A stretch of DNA of 64,000 nucleotides, from contig JAKSYS010000305.1 in assembly GCA_022925895.1 (NCBI GenBank), positions 1 to 64,000 of the forward strand. Direction: 5' to 3'. The DNA comes from Fragilaria crotonensis (taxonomy: Eukaryota > Bacillariophyta > Fragilariophyceae > Fragilariales > Fragilariaceae). The notes beneath the pieces are model-generated. The model worked only from the letters and a program-made list of their open reading frames with translations, had not been told where the DNA came from and did not search any database. The position numbers and the translations under genes were made by a program. Within the stretch, counting starts at the first letter, position 1. The number at the start of each line of letters is the position of its first letter. Below, piece after piece: positions 21,922-32,556 of this stretch.

Positions 21922-23020
21922 ATGAATCGCATCTTCGAAGTTGATGAGATGCTTCGAATTGGTTTGGATTGGGCAGGCTTTGATGCCAGTCGACAACGTA
22001 CTGTGAATCGAGATGCCAATGTTCGGCGTTTCCAATCTTATTTTGGGTCATCTCCACTAGTTTGTTCAGCTATTTGGAAAGACTTGGTGACATCAGACAT
22101 TCAAGAGGCTCGCATTCATCCTGGAACAAGCGCAACTCTTGACAAGTTTCTATTGACCCTCTACTTTTTGAAAGGCTACCCGACTGAAGAGAAATTGGCT
22201 GCACATTCTAAAATGTGTGAAAAGGTGGCACGCAAGTGGGTTTGGATCTTCGCATGCAAGCTTCAGGCGTTAAAAACGAAAAAGGTAAGTGGGCTGCTGC
22301 AATTATTACTACGTTACTGGTCCGTTCTTCTTGCGCCATTCTAGTCTACAGACCTCATTCCGTCCGTGTTCCTCCTGTTCTTAGATTGTATGGCCAGAGC
22401 GGTGGACACGAATTGGAGACGCCGATGAAATCTTCTTGTACTCCGTTGATGGAGTCCATTGTAGGACGAACGAAGCCATTCATCCTACGTTGGCAAAGAA
22501 CACAAAGTTGTTCTCCCATAAATTCAACCAAGCCGGCGTTGGGTACGAACTCGCTGTGTCACTTCGTGAGAACGCCCTAGTGTGGATGAATGGTCCCTTT
22601 GTGGCATCAAAACACGATGTCACAATCTTCAGAGAAAATGGACTGAAAGACAAAACCCCAAACAGTAAGAAGGGCATTGCAGACAAAGGATATCAAGGAG
22701 AGAAGGACATTTTGTGTACACCGAACTCACAGGATACTCCCGAGCTTCGGAAATTCAAGGTGAGTAAGGCAGTGCTGCAGTGGTCGTCATCATTTGCAGT
22801 TCCCAAGACTCACATAACATGATGCAAAATGACACCAATCGATCATCATCAGACCCGAGCACGAGCCAGGCATGAGACTTTCAATGCTCGGATCAAAAAT
22901 TTTGCCTGCCTTGATTCAAGATTCCGACATGGAATCAGCAAACACAAAATCTGTTTTGAGGCCGTGTGTGTGATTGTTCAATATCAACTTGAAAACGGAG
23001 CACCTCTTTTTGACTTGTAA
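21922..23020 (+). CDS. PIF/Harbinger-type DDE transposase, three exons
   Basis: The model is join(21922..22284, 22385..22759, 22853..23020), with two GT-AG introns (100 and 93 bp), both phase 0, giving 301 aa. The catalytic residues expected for DDE_Tnp_4 are visible: Asp143 in LYSVDGVHCRT, Asp199 in GPFVASKHDVTIF and Glu254 in ARARHETFNARIKNF. Typical accessory motifs are also present (KGIADKGYQG before the third residue, LDSRFRHG after it). The N-terminal part contains a helix-turn-helix-like block (GTSATLDKFLLTLYFLKGYP, TEEKLAAHSKMCEKVARKWV). The gene has no frameshift, so it may still be functional. Its likely partner is the Myb/SANT-like protein encoded at 25925-26473. Confidence 0.85.
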
Positions 23021-23161
23021 TTAAGCAGCCAGCACTGTGCAAATGGCTACAAACGCACCATGATCTCCAATAAAATCTGCCATTCGTAATCATGATTGAC
23101 GAGGAGGTTACTAGCTAGGAATATTACTAACTACTAGATATTATCCGATACTCTTGCGATT

Positions 23162-25067
23162 CTATTCCTCCTTTGTGACACTAAGTTGTTTGGCATCGAC
23201 GTCATCCTCCTGGCTTCCCAAAATTGCTGCCGCACTTTTGATGGCGCTGTCTTCATGATACCGCTTCAAGTGTCCTCCCTCGTCGTCCTTCAGGGGGTTC
23301 AGCGGGTTCCTGAATGTTGGCGTCATGAGCCTTAACGAGTTAAGGAAATCATACACAGTGCTACTCTCCTCCCCAGTACTTGCAACACTTGACATTGGCG
23401 AGGGAAGTGGAGTACTGCTTGTCCTAGATACCTCGTCCATGTCAAGAGTTCTTCTTGCAACCTCCGCAGGTGCATTTGTCATGAGAGTGCCACCAAGGTC
23501 CTCCTCAACAAAGGTACTTGAGGCACCAGCAGCACCGCCACCGCCGCGAGTTACAGTGACATTATTGCGTGTGTCCTTGTCAAGAGGTTTCGTCGCGTTC
23601 GTGTTTGCTGTTGTAGGACTACCAGTGCCAGTCGATACAATACCGCGGACGACGGAACCAGAATGAGACCTAATACGAGAACCAGCACTACGACCACCCC
23701 CGCCATCAGCAGTCACAGAAACCCCTTTAATTGTTGTTGTGAAGCAAACGAGTGATATTAGATAAAAAACATACATTTTTAGCACATTTATTTTGTCGAC
23801 AAACCTTTCAAATCATCAACCAACTCATCCTCGTAAGATTTGTCGTCAGTTTTTTCATCGACAGTGCGATCAGCTGCTTCAACCAAACTCAATCTCCACG
23901 AAATTCTGCACATCAATGATTTGTAGTTCTCGCCCCCCAAACTTACATCCTGCATGTATGTCAGAGATACCAATTTGATTTCGCCATCACTCATCCCAGG
24001 AGAATAAATCGCATTCGAGAGTGTCATGTATGGAGGAAACTTCAGGACGATGTGCTTTGTCACACGCTTCTCGGACTTTTTGATCGCATTACGAGAGACA
24101 TCACGACTCTCTTGAATTCTGTCACAAAACTTGTCTCGGACTTGCTCCCGCTCGCTGACCAGCTTATGGTCTGCGGTGAATGAAGCAGGCTGCCCTGGAA
24201 CCTTGAGAAAAACGTGCTGGCTATCAGGGAGCAAGAACGCTTGGTAGAAGCCAGCCTTGACATCACGTACGTCGACATTCATTTCAATCGAGAACCCATT
24301 GTGCAGTTTCCCATCATGTTTCTTGGCAAAGAAGTGAAAGACCTGCAATTCCCGATTCCTTTCGGGGTGATTCGCATCAACTTCGATCTCCACTAAGTAG
24401 TATTCGTAAGTTGTTAGTTGCGAAAAATGTTAGCGAGAGGATGAGGGAGGAAGCAAAACACAGCCGAGAAAAGAAAGTACATACCATACTCATCTGCAGC
24501 CAGAATGCGTTGGATGTAGGTCACATTCTTGTTCATGCTGCTTGACGCAATTGAAGTTGTCAACATGACTGCGGTTGATAGGGTGGAAGCAAACTGCTGG
24601 TGGGTTGACGGTGGGGATGCAAACTGAATCCTCCTTGAAGCGGCTGGTGGTAGTTCTTGTGACTCCTCCTCTTCGTCTTCGTCTTTATTATCTTTGTTTG
24701 CAGAATGAAGGGGGCGCAGTGGTGGAGTTGTCGGTGATGCTGGGTACCGGTCAGGAAGGAGGTTACAAAGAAGTTGCTTATATTCTTTGCTCTTGAACTG
24801 CTTCCACCTGTTCACTTTGTTTTGTATCCTTTTCCGTTCCTTTGAGTTCTTCTCACCGTATAGAAAAGGCTTCAGATCACAAATGCGCCTCAATGAGATG
24901 CTGTGTATTCCACCGCTGTTTTCTATATCCTGTAACAACTGTGCTTCAAGATTGAATTCAAACGATGAGCGTTTGTTTGAAGGAGGCCGGTATTCTTGTG
25001 GATTCGGAGATGAATTGAGGGAAGCTGGGGAGGAGTTGTCTTCTTCTGCAGAATCAAGAATTGGCAT
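23162..25067 (-). CDS. 577-aa protein of unknown function inside the Harbinger-type unit
   Basis: Three minus-strand open segments join cleanly through two GT-AG introns: complement(join(23162..23724, 23805..24392, 24485..25067)). Both introns (80 and 92 bp) are phase 1. The start is ATG 25067; a TTG 12 nt upstream is preceded by a stop. The N-terminal third is Ser/Pro-rich and contains a basic helical block (ICDLKPFLYGEKNSKERKRI, then QNKVNRWKQFKSKEYKQLL). The middle third is a compact alpha/beta-like region (FSIEMNVDVRDVKAGFYQAF, KHIVLKFPPYMTLSNAIYSP). The C-terminal third is Gly/Ser/Thr-rich. I recognise no family. Its location between the transposase and the Myb gene suggests a transposon accessory or a captured host gene. 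Confidence 0.65.
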
Positions 25068-25924
25068 GGATCTTGTCAAAGATTATGGGTGATTTTGTGC
25101 ATCGTTGTTTCGATTGATTTTTTTGCAGATCACGAGAAGGTTCGAAGCGGCGCGCAGATGGAACTGGATTGCCCAATCAGCATCCTGTATTCTTGAGTGT
25201 GACTGAGCTTGCACGTATTTATAGTCGGAAGTCGGAACTCGGAACATTTCAAGAACTCCACTGATACTCAGTTTGGATACCAGTACAATCATTATGATAG
25301 ATACTCTGAAGTACTGGAGTCGTAGCGTATGCTTTAGTATATTTTAGCGTGTTACTGGTTTTCTACAGTTCATTATTAGGAGTACAGCATCGTAACATCG
25401 TAACGCTCAACTGGGAGACAACTCAAAGAACCATTCAAACCTTTCTTCGGCTTCTTCATCCTTGTCATTTCTGAACGTATGAAGATGATTGATGCAAGAC
25501 TCAGCATTACTATGAATTCCTACAAATATGAGATTTGATTTCTGCAAATGGATCGGAGTTGAATAGCAGGTGGCAACGTTCACAAGATGCGTGACAAATC
25601 GAAAGTGTGATTCAGGTCATTCTCAGTCGATAAATCTCTCCAAACTAGACAATAGTTTCAGGTTTAAGTTTATCATGACGGGGCAAGGGGGTTCTTTACT
25701 GCACTCTAGTGCAGCAGAAGAAAGTCAGTTCAATTGTCTTGCAAGCCTTATGAACCGTTACAATTTTCATTCTCAGGTCTCCAGTCACTCAGATTCACCC
25801 GATTGGGATTTTGATGTCTAGAATGCTTTCCTGTAGTAGCTACTACTCTTGCCAGAAGCACTCTAGTATTTCTAGTTATTATTGTTGCTAGTACTAAGAG
25901 TTCTTATTGCATCTAGGGCGGCGC
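25068..25924. other. spacer within the Harbinger-type unit
   Basis: The first 200 bases are the 5' flank of the 577-aa gene. A short plus-strand frame at 25570-25821 has no supporting features. No other gene is visible. Confidence 0.4.
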
Positions 25925-26473
25925 TCAGCCTCGATTGGTTTGGTATTGGAAGATCAGCTTCCTCAAACGAACTTCTTGATGGATGTGCTTTCTAAACACG
26001 TCAAGTGGGAACTCCATGTATTCAACTCTCGTTTCACGAAGCAACTGAGGGGCCATTTTCTCGTGCCTTTTCTCGGCAACGTCATGCTTGAGGAGGCTTT
26101 CTGCCGGCGAGCCATGCCACCGTGGCTCGCCTCGTTGATTATGCGTTGCGGGCGGAAAGAGCAGCCTATCGTGCTCAAATGCAGCATTCTCACTGACAGC
26201 TCGTGACCCCTTCTGAATACCCTGCTGCCTTGCTGAACGAAGCCGTGAAGGGAACTTTTTGAAATGAAAACCTGCAAACTCCGGTCGTGACGAGCAGATG
26301 TTGTCCCAAATGTCCCTTGGTTTCATTCCGCTTTCTGGTATCATCCCAGTGGCCAATAATTGCCGAAGAAGCTTCTGCGCGTCACTGTCTCTCCAGCGAT
26401 GAGGCTCTGGAGCAATGGGGTCGCCCTCATGTTGTTCCCTCCCATTCTGCTGCACTCCTTGGCTCCTCGCCAT
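25925..26473 (-). CDS. Myb/SANT-like DNA-binding protein of the Harbinger-type unit
   Basis: The intact frame is 182 aa from ATG. The N-terminal half carries a SANT-like pattern with spaced aromatic residues (HRWRDSDAQKLLRQLLATGM, KPRDIWDNICSSRPEFAGFH, FPSRLRSARQQ). The C-terminus ends VFRKHIHQEVRLRKLIFQYQ, a form common in multi-copy diatom proteins. Harbinger elements normally encode a transposase plus a Myb/SANT-like protein that binds element ends and helps the transposase into the nucleus; that role is inferred here from family and position. It is transcribed in the same direction as the 577-aa gene and opposite to the transposase. Confidence 0.7.
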   Translation of the reverse strand: MARSQGVQQNGREQHEGDPIAPEPHRWRDSDAQKLLRQLLATGMIPESGMKPRDIWDNICSSRPEFAGFHFKKFPSRLRSARQQGIQKGSRAVSENAAFEHDRLLFPPATHNQRGEPRWHGSPAESLLKHDVAEKRHEKMAPQLLRETRVEYMEFPLDVFRKHIHQEVRLRKLIFQYQTNRG

Positions 26474-26665
26474 GATCGACGAAATTCTAGTTGTGTGTGG
26501 TTGTGTTGCGTGTCGAGTGTACGAAAGTCGTGGATTTCTGTTTAATTATGTACCAGTACTAGGTACGGTAAATCCACGGTGCACCACGTTGAAAGGGCGG
26601 CGTTCCCGTGTTCCGAGGTCGAGTTCGCCTCAACGAAACTAAAATTCAAGTGCTTGCAACGGAGT

Positions 26666-26760
26666 AAGAAAAAAGGAGAAAATAGGAGAAAATAGGAGAA
26701 GGTGATGAGAAGAAAGGAGAAGAAAGGAGAAATTAGGAGAAAAGTGAAGAAGCTGAAATT
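26666..26760 (+). repeat. polypurine GGAGAAAATA repeat near the right end
   Basis: Tandem GGAGAAAATAGGAGAAAATA units match the tract at 20017-20135, about 250 bp from the right TIR. Confidence 0.65.
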
Positions 26761-26989
26761 TGCTGAAGTGGAACAAAGAAAAAAGGAGAAAGAAATCTGC
26801 GGAGTTTCTTCTCAATTAATAGAGTAAAAACCGTCATCTGAGAGAAAGAAGATTGTCCATTGTACCGCAGTTTCAACAAATGCTGTCCAGCCATTAGCAA
26901 ATCTATCGACCCAGTCCAGGAAATCTTATCCACGTACCACTCCTGTAGAGGAAATACTAAGATAGAAGATGAAATTCCGGAACCTCCAG

Positions 26990-27562
26990 TAATAAGTGTC
27001 GTATGCGTGGGGTCGTGTGAATTGGTATTTGAAATTCGATTACACTGATACTGTAGTACTAGTACTCGGAGCTCCTCTACTTGTACCGTGGTACCGATAC
27101 CTGTATTGGAGTACTGGTACTATGATAGTTAATCCGGGCATGACATACCTGTAGGTGCTATCTGGTATTATAGCACATACACTGTATTGTTCGGCAATTG
27201 GCAATGTGTTGATAACAGTAGGCCCAGACAACAGTGTCGGTACATGTTCGAACTCCGCGAAAAGGAACTCCGTATGATAGCTCGATTTAGGAGGACATCC
27301 TTGTCAGCATTTCCCTGAAACGGCGAAGACGAGCTGATGAGAAGACCACTGCACCTCGTACTTGCACTCGGAGTATGGAGTATGCTGTTTGCACACAGTA
27401 CAAGGTCGTCATGCATGTTATGAACGGGATGAAACACAACAATGCAAGCTCCAATTGTTGGGTGCTTGGGTGTCTTGTCAGCATATCAGCACAGGTAATC
27501 CCTGTACACGTTGATTCCTCAGACCTCAGATAACGTCCAAACAGAAATCATTACAATCTATA
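26990..27562. other. intergenic / 5' flank of the glycosyltransferase
   Basis: GTACTAGTACTCGGAG-type words dominate 27050-27130. I see no gene. Confidence 0.4.
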
Positions 27563-29184
27563 ATGTCGTTGAGAGTTCGAAAGCAATCGGCATTGAATCC
27601 TCGAAACGCAGGCCACGTTTCTATCACGAATGGCAACAGGTCGCAAAGTAAGGATTCAAAGGAAACAGGCTCGCTACTGATCTTTATAGTCACCTTTGTT
27701 GCCGTTTGTATCTTTGGGGGCTTTAGCGAGTTCAATCGAGTCAAGAATGGAATCGATCTACCTTCCGCACAGAGCCAAAATCATGACCAACTAACTCTAT
27801 CAAATCCGCATCGGGAACTCAATCCAAACTTTCGATCTCTCTTGACGCCGGAAGAAGATCAGGCTCTGGAGCTTCATGCATCAGATCACACCCGATATCA
27901 TATGATTTTTTCCACCGATTGTTCGCCATTTCAACACTGGCAATCGTATCTAGTGTTCTTCAGTGCTTTGAACGTACGACAACCTGGACACGTTACTCGG
28001 ATAGCCTCCGGATGTGAAGGGGATGAAATCAAGCTAATGCAGGATTGGTTTCATGACCACATTCAGGGCATGAGCAGCCGTTTTCATTTGCACTTGACAC
28101 CGCGCTTTTCGGGTGTAAGGAATGAGAACGGCGATATCGTTGGCGATTACAAGTTCTTTAATAAACCGTTCGGTCTCCAGCACTGGATGGAACACGCGGA
28201 GCATATGTCGTTGCAGCAGTCGGATGATATCGTCATTCTCGTTGATCCCGACATGCTCTTGCTGCGACCCCTGACGGGCGACTTTTCTCAGGATCGAGAC
28301 ACAATCATTTCTCCGAGGAGGCGGAGTCACATTTTAGGACGCAAGGTTGAGCATGGATTGCCATTCGCTCAAACCTACGGCTTTGGTGCGCAGTGGCAGA
28401 ATCTCGACTTGGACAAGATTACTGGTTCGCATTCTCCCGCAAAACAATACAATAAGACGGAAGGGAATCTGTACTTTCCAGTGGGGCCACCATATCTCGC
28501 CACTGTTAAGGATATGTATCAGGTGCGTGTCCTCTACTCTCCCCACCCGTTGTCGTAAGCAAGACGATTCTGACAAACCTGACACGCCAGATTTCTCAAA
28601 AATGGAGCGAGTTCGTCCCGCTTGTGCACCAGCAATATCCTCACTTGTTAGCCGAGATGTTCGCCTTCTGCATTGCTGCAGCACACCTCGAACTCAGGCA
28701 TCAGCTTGTTGATTCACTGATGATCAGTGACACCGATTCCAATGGAGAAGGATGGCCCCTGATTGATAGGATTCCAAAGGAAGAAATGTGTGATTTTGCT
28801 CGACATCCAGACCATGAGCACTTCCCTTTACCATCCGTCGTGCACATGTGTCAGCGATACTGCGTTGGTCTCGATTGGTTCTTTGGAAAGCGTCGATTCC
28901 ACACAGATTTTTTTGAATGTGACAAGCCTTTGCTACAAGAACCACCTGGTGACTTGGCGACTGCATTTGACTTTAAAAGACCTCCAAACGCTCCCGTCCG
29001 CACTGCACTGACACCCACAATCGCCAGTCGCGAAGCATTCATGGTGTGCTTCCTCACTCGGCAAGTTAATGACGCGGCGACCTTCTATAAACAGCAATCA
29101 TGCTCTGGGAGAGCAAACTACAGCAAGTCCAAGAAGATGGTGGAATACTTTAGGCAGTACCACCCGGAGGGGGCATCGAAGTAG
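27563..29184 (+). CDS. type II Golgi glycosyltransferase (hydroxyproline arabinosyltransferase / serine galactosyltransferase-like)
   Basis: There are two exons, 27563..28522 and 28591..29184, with a 68-bp GT-AG phase-0 intron; the protein is 517 aa. A single N-terminal membrane span (residues of about 37-54, SLLIFIVTFVAVCIFGGF) predicts a type II Golgi protein. The catalytic region opens with MIFSTDCSPFQHWQSYLVFF and PGHVTRIASGCEGDE, and contains a DxD-type metal/nucleotide-sugar motif, Asp228-Pro-Asp230 in VILVDPDMLLLRPL. These features match the family that includes peptidyl-serine alpha-galactosyltransferase and hydroxyproline O-arabinosyltransferase; the sugar and acceptor are not determinable. 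It ends 18 bp from the convergent channel gene. A 3' fragment is duplicated at 42492-43203. Confidence 0.8.
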
Positions 29185-32100
29185 CGATGTATATCTAGCC
29201 GCTCATACTGTTGGTATGCTGTGTTTACTATTGTGTGAGCGACCCATACATTCCATAGAAAAAGGCAAACTTCGGGGAACATCGAAGATATTAAAAAAAT
29301 GTAACGACACGTAACCTAAAGCCATAACAAACACCACAATCAAGTTACCTCCCAACCCTCTGTCGACCCATTGCCAGGAGGTTGTCATCAGTTCGCGCAC
29401 CTGTTGCAGGTCAGACATCACATCGCCTTGGATTGTATCGATTTCTTTCTTCACTCGATCCATTTCGTCTCTATCAGAGGCCATCTCTCGTCTCAATTCT
29501 GCCTTCAGGGTCTTAATGCTAGTCTGGATTGCCTTCAGCTGTCCCAACTTTTGCTTTTCAAGATCAGAACGAGAAATCGCAGTCTCCTTCTGGACAAAAA
29601 GGTACTCGCGAATCTGGGGTGGCCAGAGGACGCCAGCCGTTACCAAACCTGCCACGATCCAAAGTGGGATCACAAACAGAACTGCCGCACCTTGAAAGAA
29701 AAAGTAACACCAGAACTCAATGTTCTGAGGTTTGAGAGCGATATCATCGTAGAGATTCTGATCGAATAGTTGAACAATGCTCTTCCACCCTTGGCGGAAT
29801 AGATCCTTCTTTTGCTTCGCATCAAGTATGTCCGACTCTTTACCAGCAGAATAGGGCCCCTCCTGAACCTGAGCGGGAGCCCCAAGGGCACCACCTGCTC
29901 GATCGCCACCCAGAAACTTCATTCGCTGACGTAAACCGTACGAAACTGCATCTGTCTCAGCAACGAAATCCAATCGATTGCTCCAAAAAACAATCGAGGC
30001 GCGGTCGTTCTGGATGATTTCATACGAATCAGTTACAATGGCGATCAAGACGTTGGAGAGCAGAATCACAACCAAGAATGCGTAGGCGACGTAGAGAATC
30101 TGAGCTGCCAACGAGGACTCATAGCGCGTCTCATCTGTTTGCCCCATCATCATCGTGTACACTTTCAGCAAGGATGATGCGAACGTGCAATGCGGAAAGA
30201 CACAAGCAGTTTCATCCGGAGGTATTTCACCCATTGGGCAGATATCGGTATCCGTGTAGACGATGAAGAACATTTGTGCGAACGCCAACAAAATGACGCC
30301 CACAGCCATTAAGAAGGCAGCGAGACGTTTCAAGACATAAAAAACACCCCCCACAAAGACAGCAAAATCGACCAGTGTAGATTTCAGGAAATAAATCACA
30401 GCGCACCACAAGATACCTTTCGTGAAGGCCACTCCGCTTCGGAAACTATCATCCGAAACAGCCCACGTCGTGTTGGTCATAAGGATAGAGTAGAAGTACA
30501 CTAGGACAATGACTGCCATATCCAGCCAATTTGTTGGATCATAAAACCAACTCGAGACCGACCCGAGGGACCAAAGGGAGATAATCTGAACCAACTCACG
30601 GAGCAGGAAGTAAGTACCACCAATGAAAAGAATAATCAGCGGGACGACGGAGTCCGTTGGCTGGTCCAGGTATCGTGCGTCGATGTTATCCCTAGTTGCA
30701 ATCTCGAAGCAAATGATAATGAGCATTAGGAAATAGCCATCCATCATCAGGATTGCAGTGGGGAATCTCTGAACAATCTTCTTGTTGAGAATGGTGCGCA
30801 CATGAGGACTGACAACGGCAACGTCTTGCAACCAGTCAGGAAGATCCTGAAGGGCAGTCAGAAAGTCGGCGGAGGCTACAGGCTCGGCTGCTAGATACAT
30901 TTTCAAGCACTCAGAAACGTTGCTTCGCTGGTCGGGTTCGTCCGCTTTGAATCCCCTCAATCCAAGCGCCAACAAGTGTAACGGCAAGTAACCATCGTGA
31001 TCGCGCAAGTTGACGAGCTCAGAACCAGCGTGCTGAAGCAGGAAATTAATAACGCCTGGCGAGGCATCTCGGTGGGCATTGACCATCGCCAAATGCATAG
31101 GAGTGCGTCCCTTGTTTTCCTTGGCAATCAGAGAGTCCGGATAGGCATCCTTGAGAACTTCCAACACCGCAGGACTAACACCATATGCGCATGCGTAATG
31201 CATCGGGAGCATCCCGCCCACGTCTGGCAGTTCTGCCGCTCCAGAGTCGGCCAAGTAATCGCGCATGTTGGATGCCATCGCCGCCGAGTTGTCGGCACGT
31301 TGGGTTAAGTAGAAATGAAGTGGCGTACGATTCTGAGAATCCTGTTTGGTTTTTCCTGCGGGGTAGGCATCCGTCAGAAGCTTCAAGACATCCTTGCTGG
31401 CACCGTTGGCACAAGCGTGGTGCAAAGGCAACCAACCGTGGGTGTCGGTCCAAGTGACAGTTTCTGGAGCAAACTGCAAGAGTGCCTGCACGATATCCTC
31501 AGGAGGGTTCGCAAGCTTGCAGACATTGTGCAAGGGGGTGGCATCGTAGTTGCCACGGACAGTCGCGGCAGCTTGGCGTACATCTGGGTCTTGGTGTGCC
31601 CAGAGCCACTTCCGAATGCGGTCCCAAGTCTGTTCGACGAGGGCCTTGCGCTGATTCGCCTCAGCCGCAGTCAGCTGGCGATTTTCGTTTGGACGAGGCG
31701 TGCCCTCCTCGATTATAACAAAGAGACGTGTATGCCCCAAATCAGACTCATCTGAAGCTTCAGAATCGTTGTCCTCGTTGTCGTCTCGCGAGATATTGTA
31801 TTCATACCCTAGTGGAGCGTTGCGATCACCGACAAAGGAATCCCGGACTTCATTCCGAGCGTAATTTACGTCCGTGTGATGCTGTTGATACGAAGACATT
31901 CCGGAATCGCCACCAGCGGGCGGTCTCACTTCAGTTCTAGCTTCAAGTCCAAACGAACCCTGGCGAGATATTCGTCTATTCACTTCGTCGTTATCGGTCA
32001 TAAACGTCGCGTTTGACCGTGTTTTGCACTTAGCCGACAATCTGGTCGCAGATCAGGATGAAGCGCACAAGGATCGCTCTTCTGTCTTCTTGGTTTACTC

Positions 32101-32241
32101 CGAGTGGTGACGAGGCCTAAATTGGCAAATGTGTCAGTGAATGCTACTGTGTGTAGCAAGCAGCGAGAGTCTATTTGCACTACCCTCTCCAAGAGATAGA
32201 TAGCAGAGAGAGCAGTCACTGATCAGTTCCGCAAGTTCAAG
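28466..32241. repeat. segmental duplication, copy 1
   Basis: This segment contains the end of glycosyltransferase exon 1, the intron, exon 2 and the whole channel gene. It is repeated in the same orientation at 42492-46268 with scattered substitutions and a few small indels. Homology resumes beyond the MULE insertion at 39318-39344, matching 46269-46295, so the original duplicated block ended there. Copy 1 keeps both genes open and copy 2 does not. Confidence 0.95.
29203..32001 (-). CDS. ankyrin-repeat ion channel (TRP/ion_trans-like), copy 1
   Basis: The intact single-exon frame is 932 aa from ATG 32001. The N-terminus is acidic and disordered. Ankyrin-type repeats fill residues of about 140-335 (DATPLHNVCKLANPPEDIVQ, HGWLPLHHACANGASKDVLK, GGMLPMHYACAYGVSPAVLE, GRTPMHLAMVNAH). 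A six-span channel domain follows at about 415-660 (including MAVIVLVYFYSILM, AAFLMAVGVILLAFAQMFFI, a pore-like TFASSLLKVYTMMMG and FLVVILLSNVLIAIVTDSYE). Another hydrophobic span (LFVIPLWIVAGLVTAGVLW), a coiled coil of about 70 residues and a C-terminal span follow. The architecture resembles TRPA-type channels; ion selectivity is unknown. Transcription converges on the glycosyltransferase. Confidence 0.85.
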   Translation of the reverse strand: MTDNDEVNRRISRQGSFGLEARTEVRPPAGGDSGMSSYQQHHTDVNYARNEVRDSFVGDRNAPLGYEYNISRDDNEDNDSEASDESDLGHTRLFVIIEEGTPRPNENRQLTAAEANQRKALVEQTWDRIRKWLWAHQDPDVRQAAATVRGNYDATPLHNVCKLANPPEDIVQALLQFAPETVTWTDTHGWLPLHHACANGASKDVLKLLTDAYPAGKTKQDSQNRTPLHFYLTQRADNSAAMASNMRDYLADSGAAELPDVGGMLPMHYACAYGVSPAVLEVLKDAYPDSLIAKENKGRTPMHLAMVNAHRDASPGVINFLLQHAGSELVNLRDHDGYLPLHLLALGLRGFKADEPDQRSNVSECLKMYLAAEPVASADFLTALQDLPDWLQDVAVVSPHVRTILNKKIVQRFPTAILMMDGYFLMLIIICFEIATRDNIDARYLDQPTDSVVPLIILFIGGTYFLLRELVQIISLWSLGSVSSWFYDPTNWLDMAVIVLVYFYSILMTNTTWAVSDDSFRSGVAFTKGILWCAVIYFLKSTLVDFAVFVGGVFYVLKRLAAFLMAVGVILLAFAQMFFIVYTDTDICPMGEIPPDETACVFPHCTFASSLLKVYTMMMGQTDETRYESSLAAQILYVAYAFLVVILLSNVLIAIVTDSYEIIQNDRASIVFWSNRLDFVAETDAVSYGLRQRMKFLGGDRAGGALGAPAQVQEGPYSAGKESDILDAKQKKDLFRQGWKSIVQLFDQNLYDDIALKPQNIEFWCYFFFQGAAVLFVIPLWIVAGLVTAGVLWPPQIREYLFVQKETAISRSDLEKQKLGQLKAIQTSIKTLKAELRREMASDRDEMDRVKKEIDTIQGDVMSDLQQVRELMTTSWQWVDRGLGGNLIVVFVMALGYVSLHFFNIFDVPRSLPFSMECMGRSHNSKHSIPTV

Positions 32242-32247
32242 TGGAAA

Positions 32248-32317
32248 TGCCTAATTCGCTAACGATTAATGCGCTATCAAAAACGCTAAACCAATAAGAA
32301 TCTGCCGCGACGTCATC
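32248..32317 (+). repeat. left TIR of the MULE
   Basis: It begins TGCCTAATTCGCTAACGATT, continues through TAATGCGCTATCAAA and ends near GACGTCATC. By eye it pairs with the reverse complement of 39229-39300 at roughly 80 percent of positions. Confidence 0.8.
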
Positions 32318-32556
32318 GGGGAAAGGGGCCAAAACAGTCATCTGATGATGTCATAATCATATACATGTATCGTTATACATATTCAAATGGCACGCCGGCA
32401 TAACTTATTCGATATTCGCGCCCAACTTTGAAATTGAATGTACTTGAAATTGTACGGCTGCACCATTTTCAAATACGAGTGCATTCGTGAAAGTTAACAA
32501 CTCTCACTCTCACTATTAACCAGCACGACATCAGCACCTCTTACCCACTGCAAGCC

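Larger units (their letters stand above)
19837..26989. mobile_element. PIF/Harbinger-type transposon unit, about 7.15 kb
   Basis: The left end reads CAGGAGGTTCCGGAAT (19837-19852). The right end, reverse-complemented (26989-26974), reads CTGGAGGTTCCGGAAT, so 15 of 16 positions match. Outside are TAC on the left and TAA on the right, compatible with an imperfect 3-bp target duplication. Between them lie a DDE_Tnp_4-type transposase (+), a Myb/SANT-like DNA-binding protein (-), the usual partner in Harbinger elements, and a 577-aa protein of unknown function (-). The TIRs resemble those of the MITE at 1253-1875. A 16-bp match alone could occur by chance in a window this size, so the call rests on the combination. 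Confidence 0.6.
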
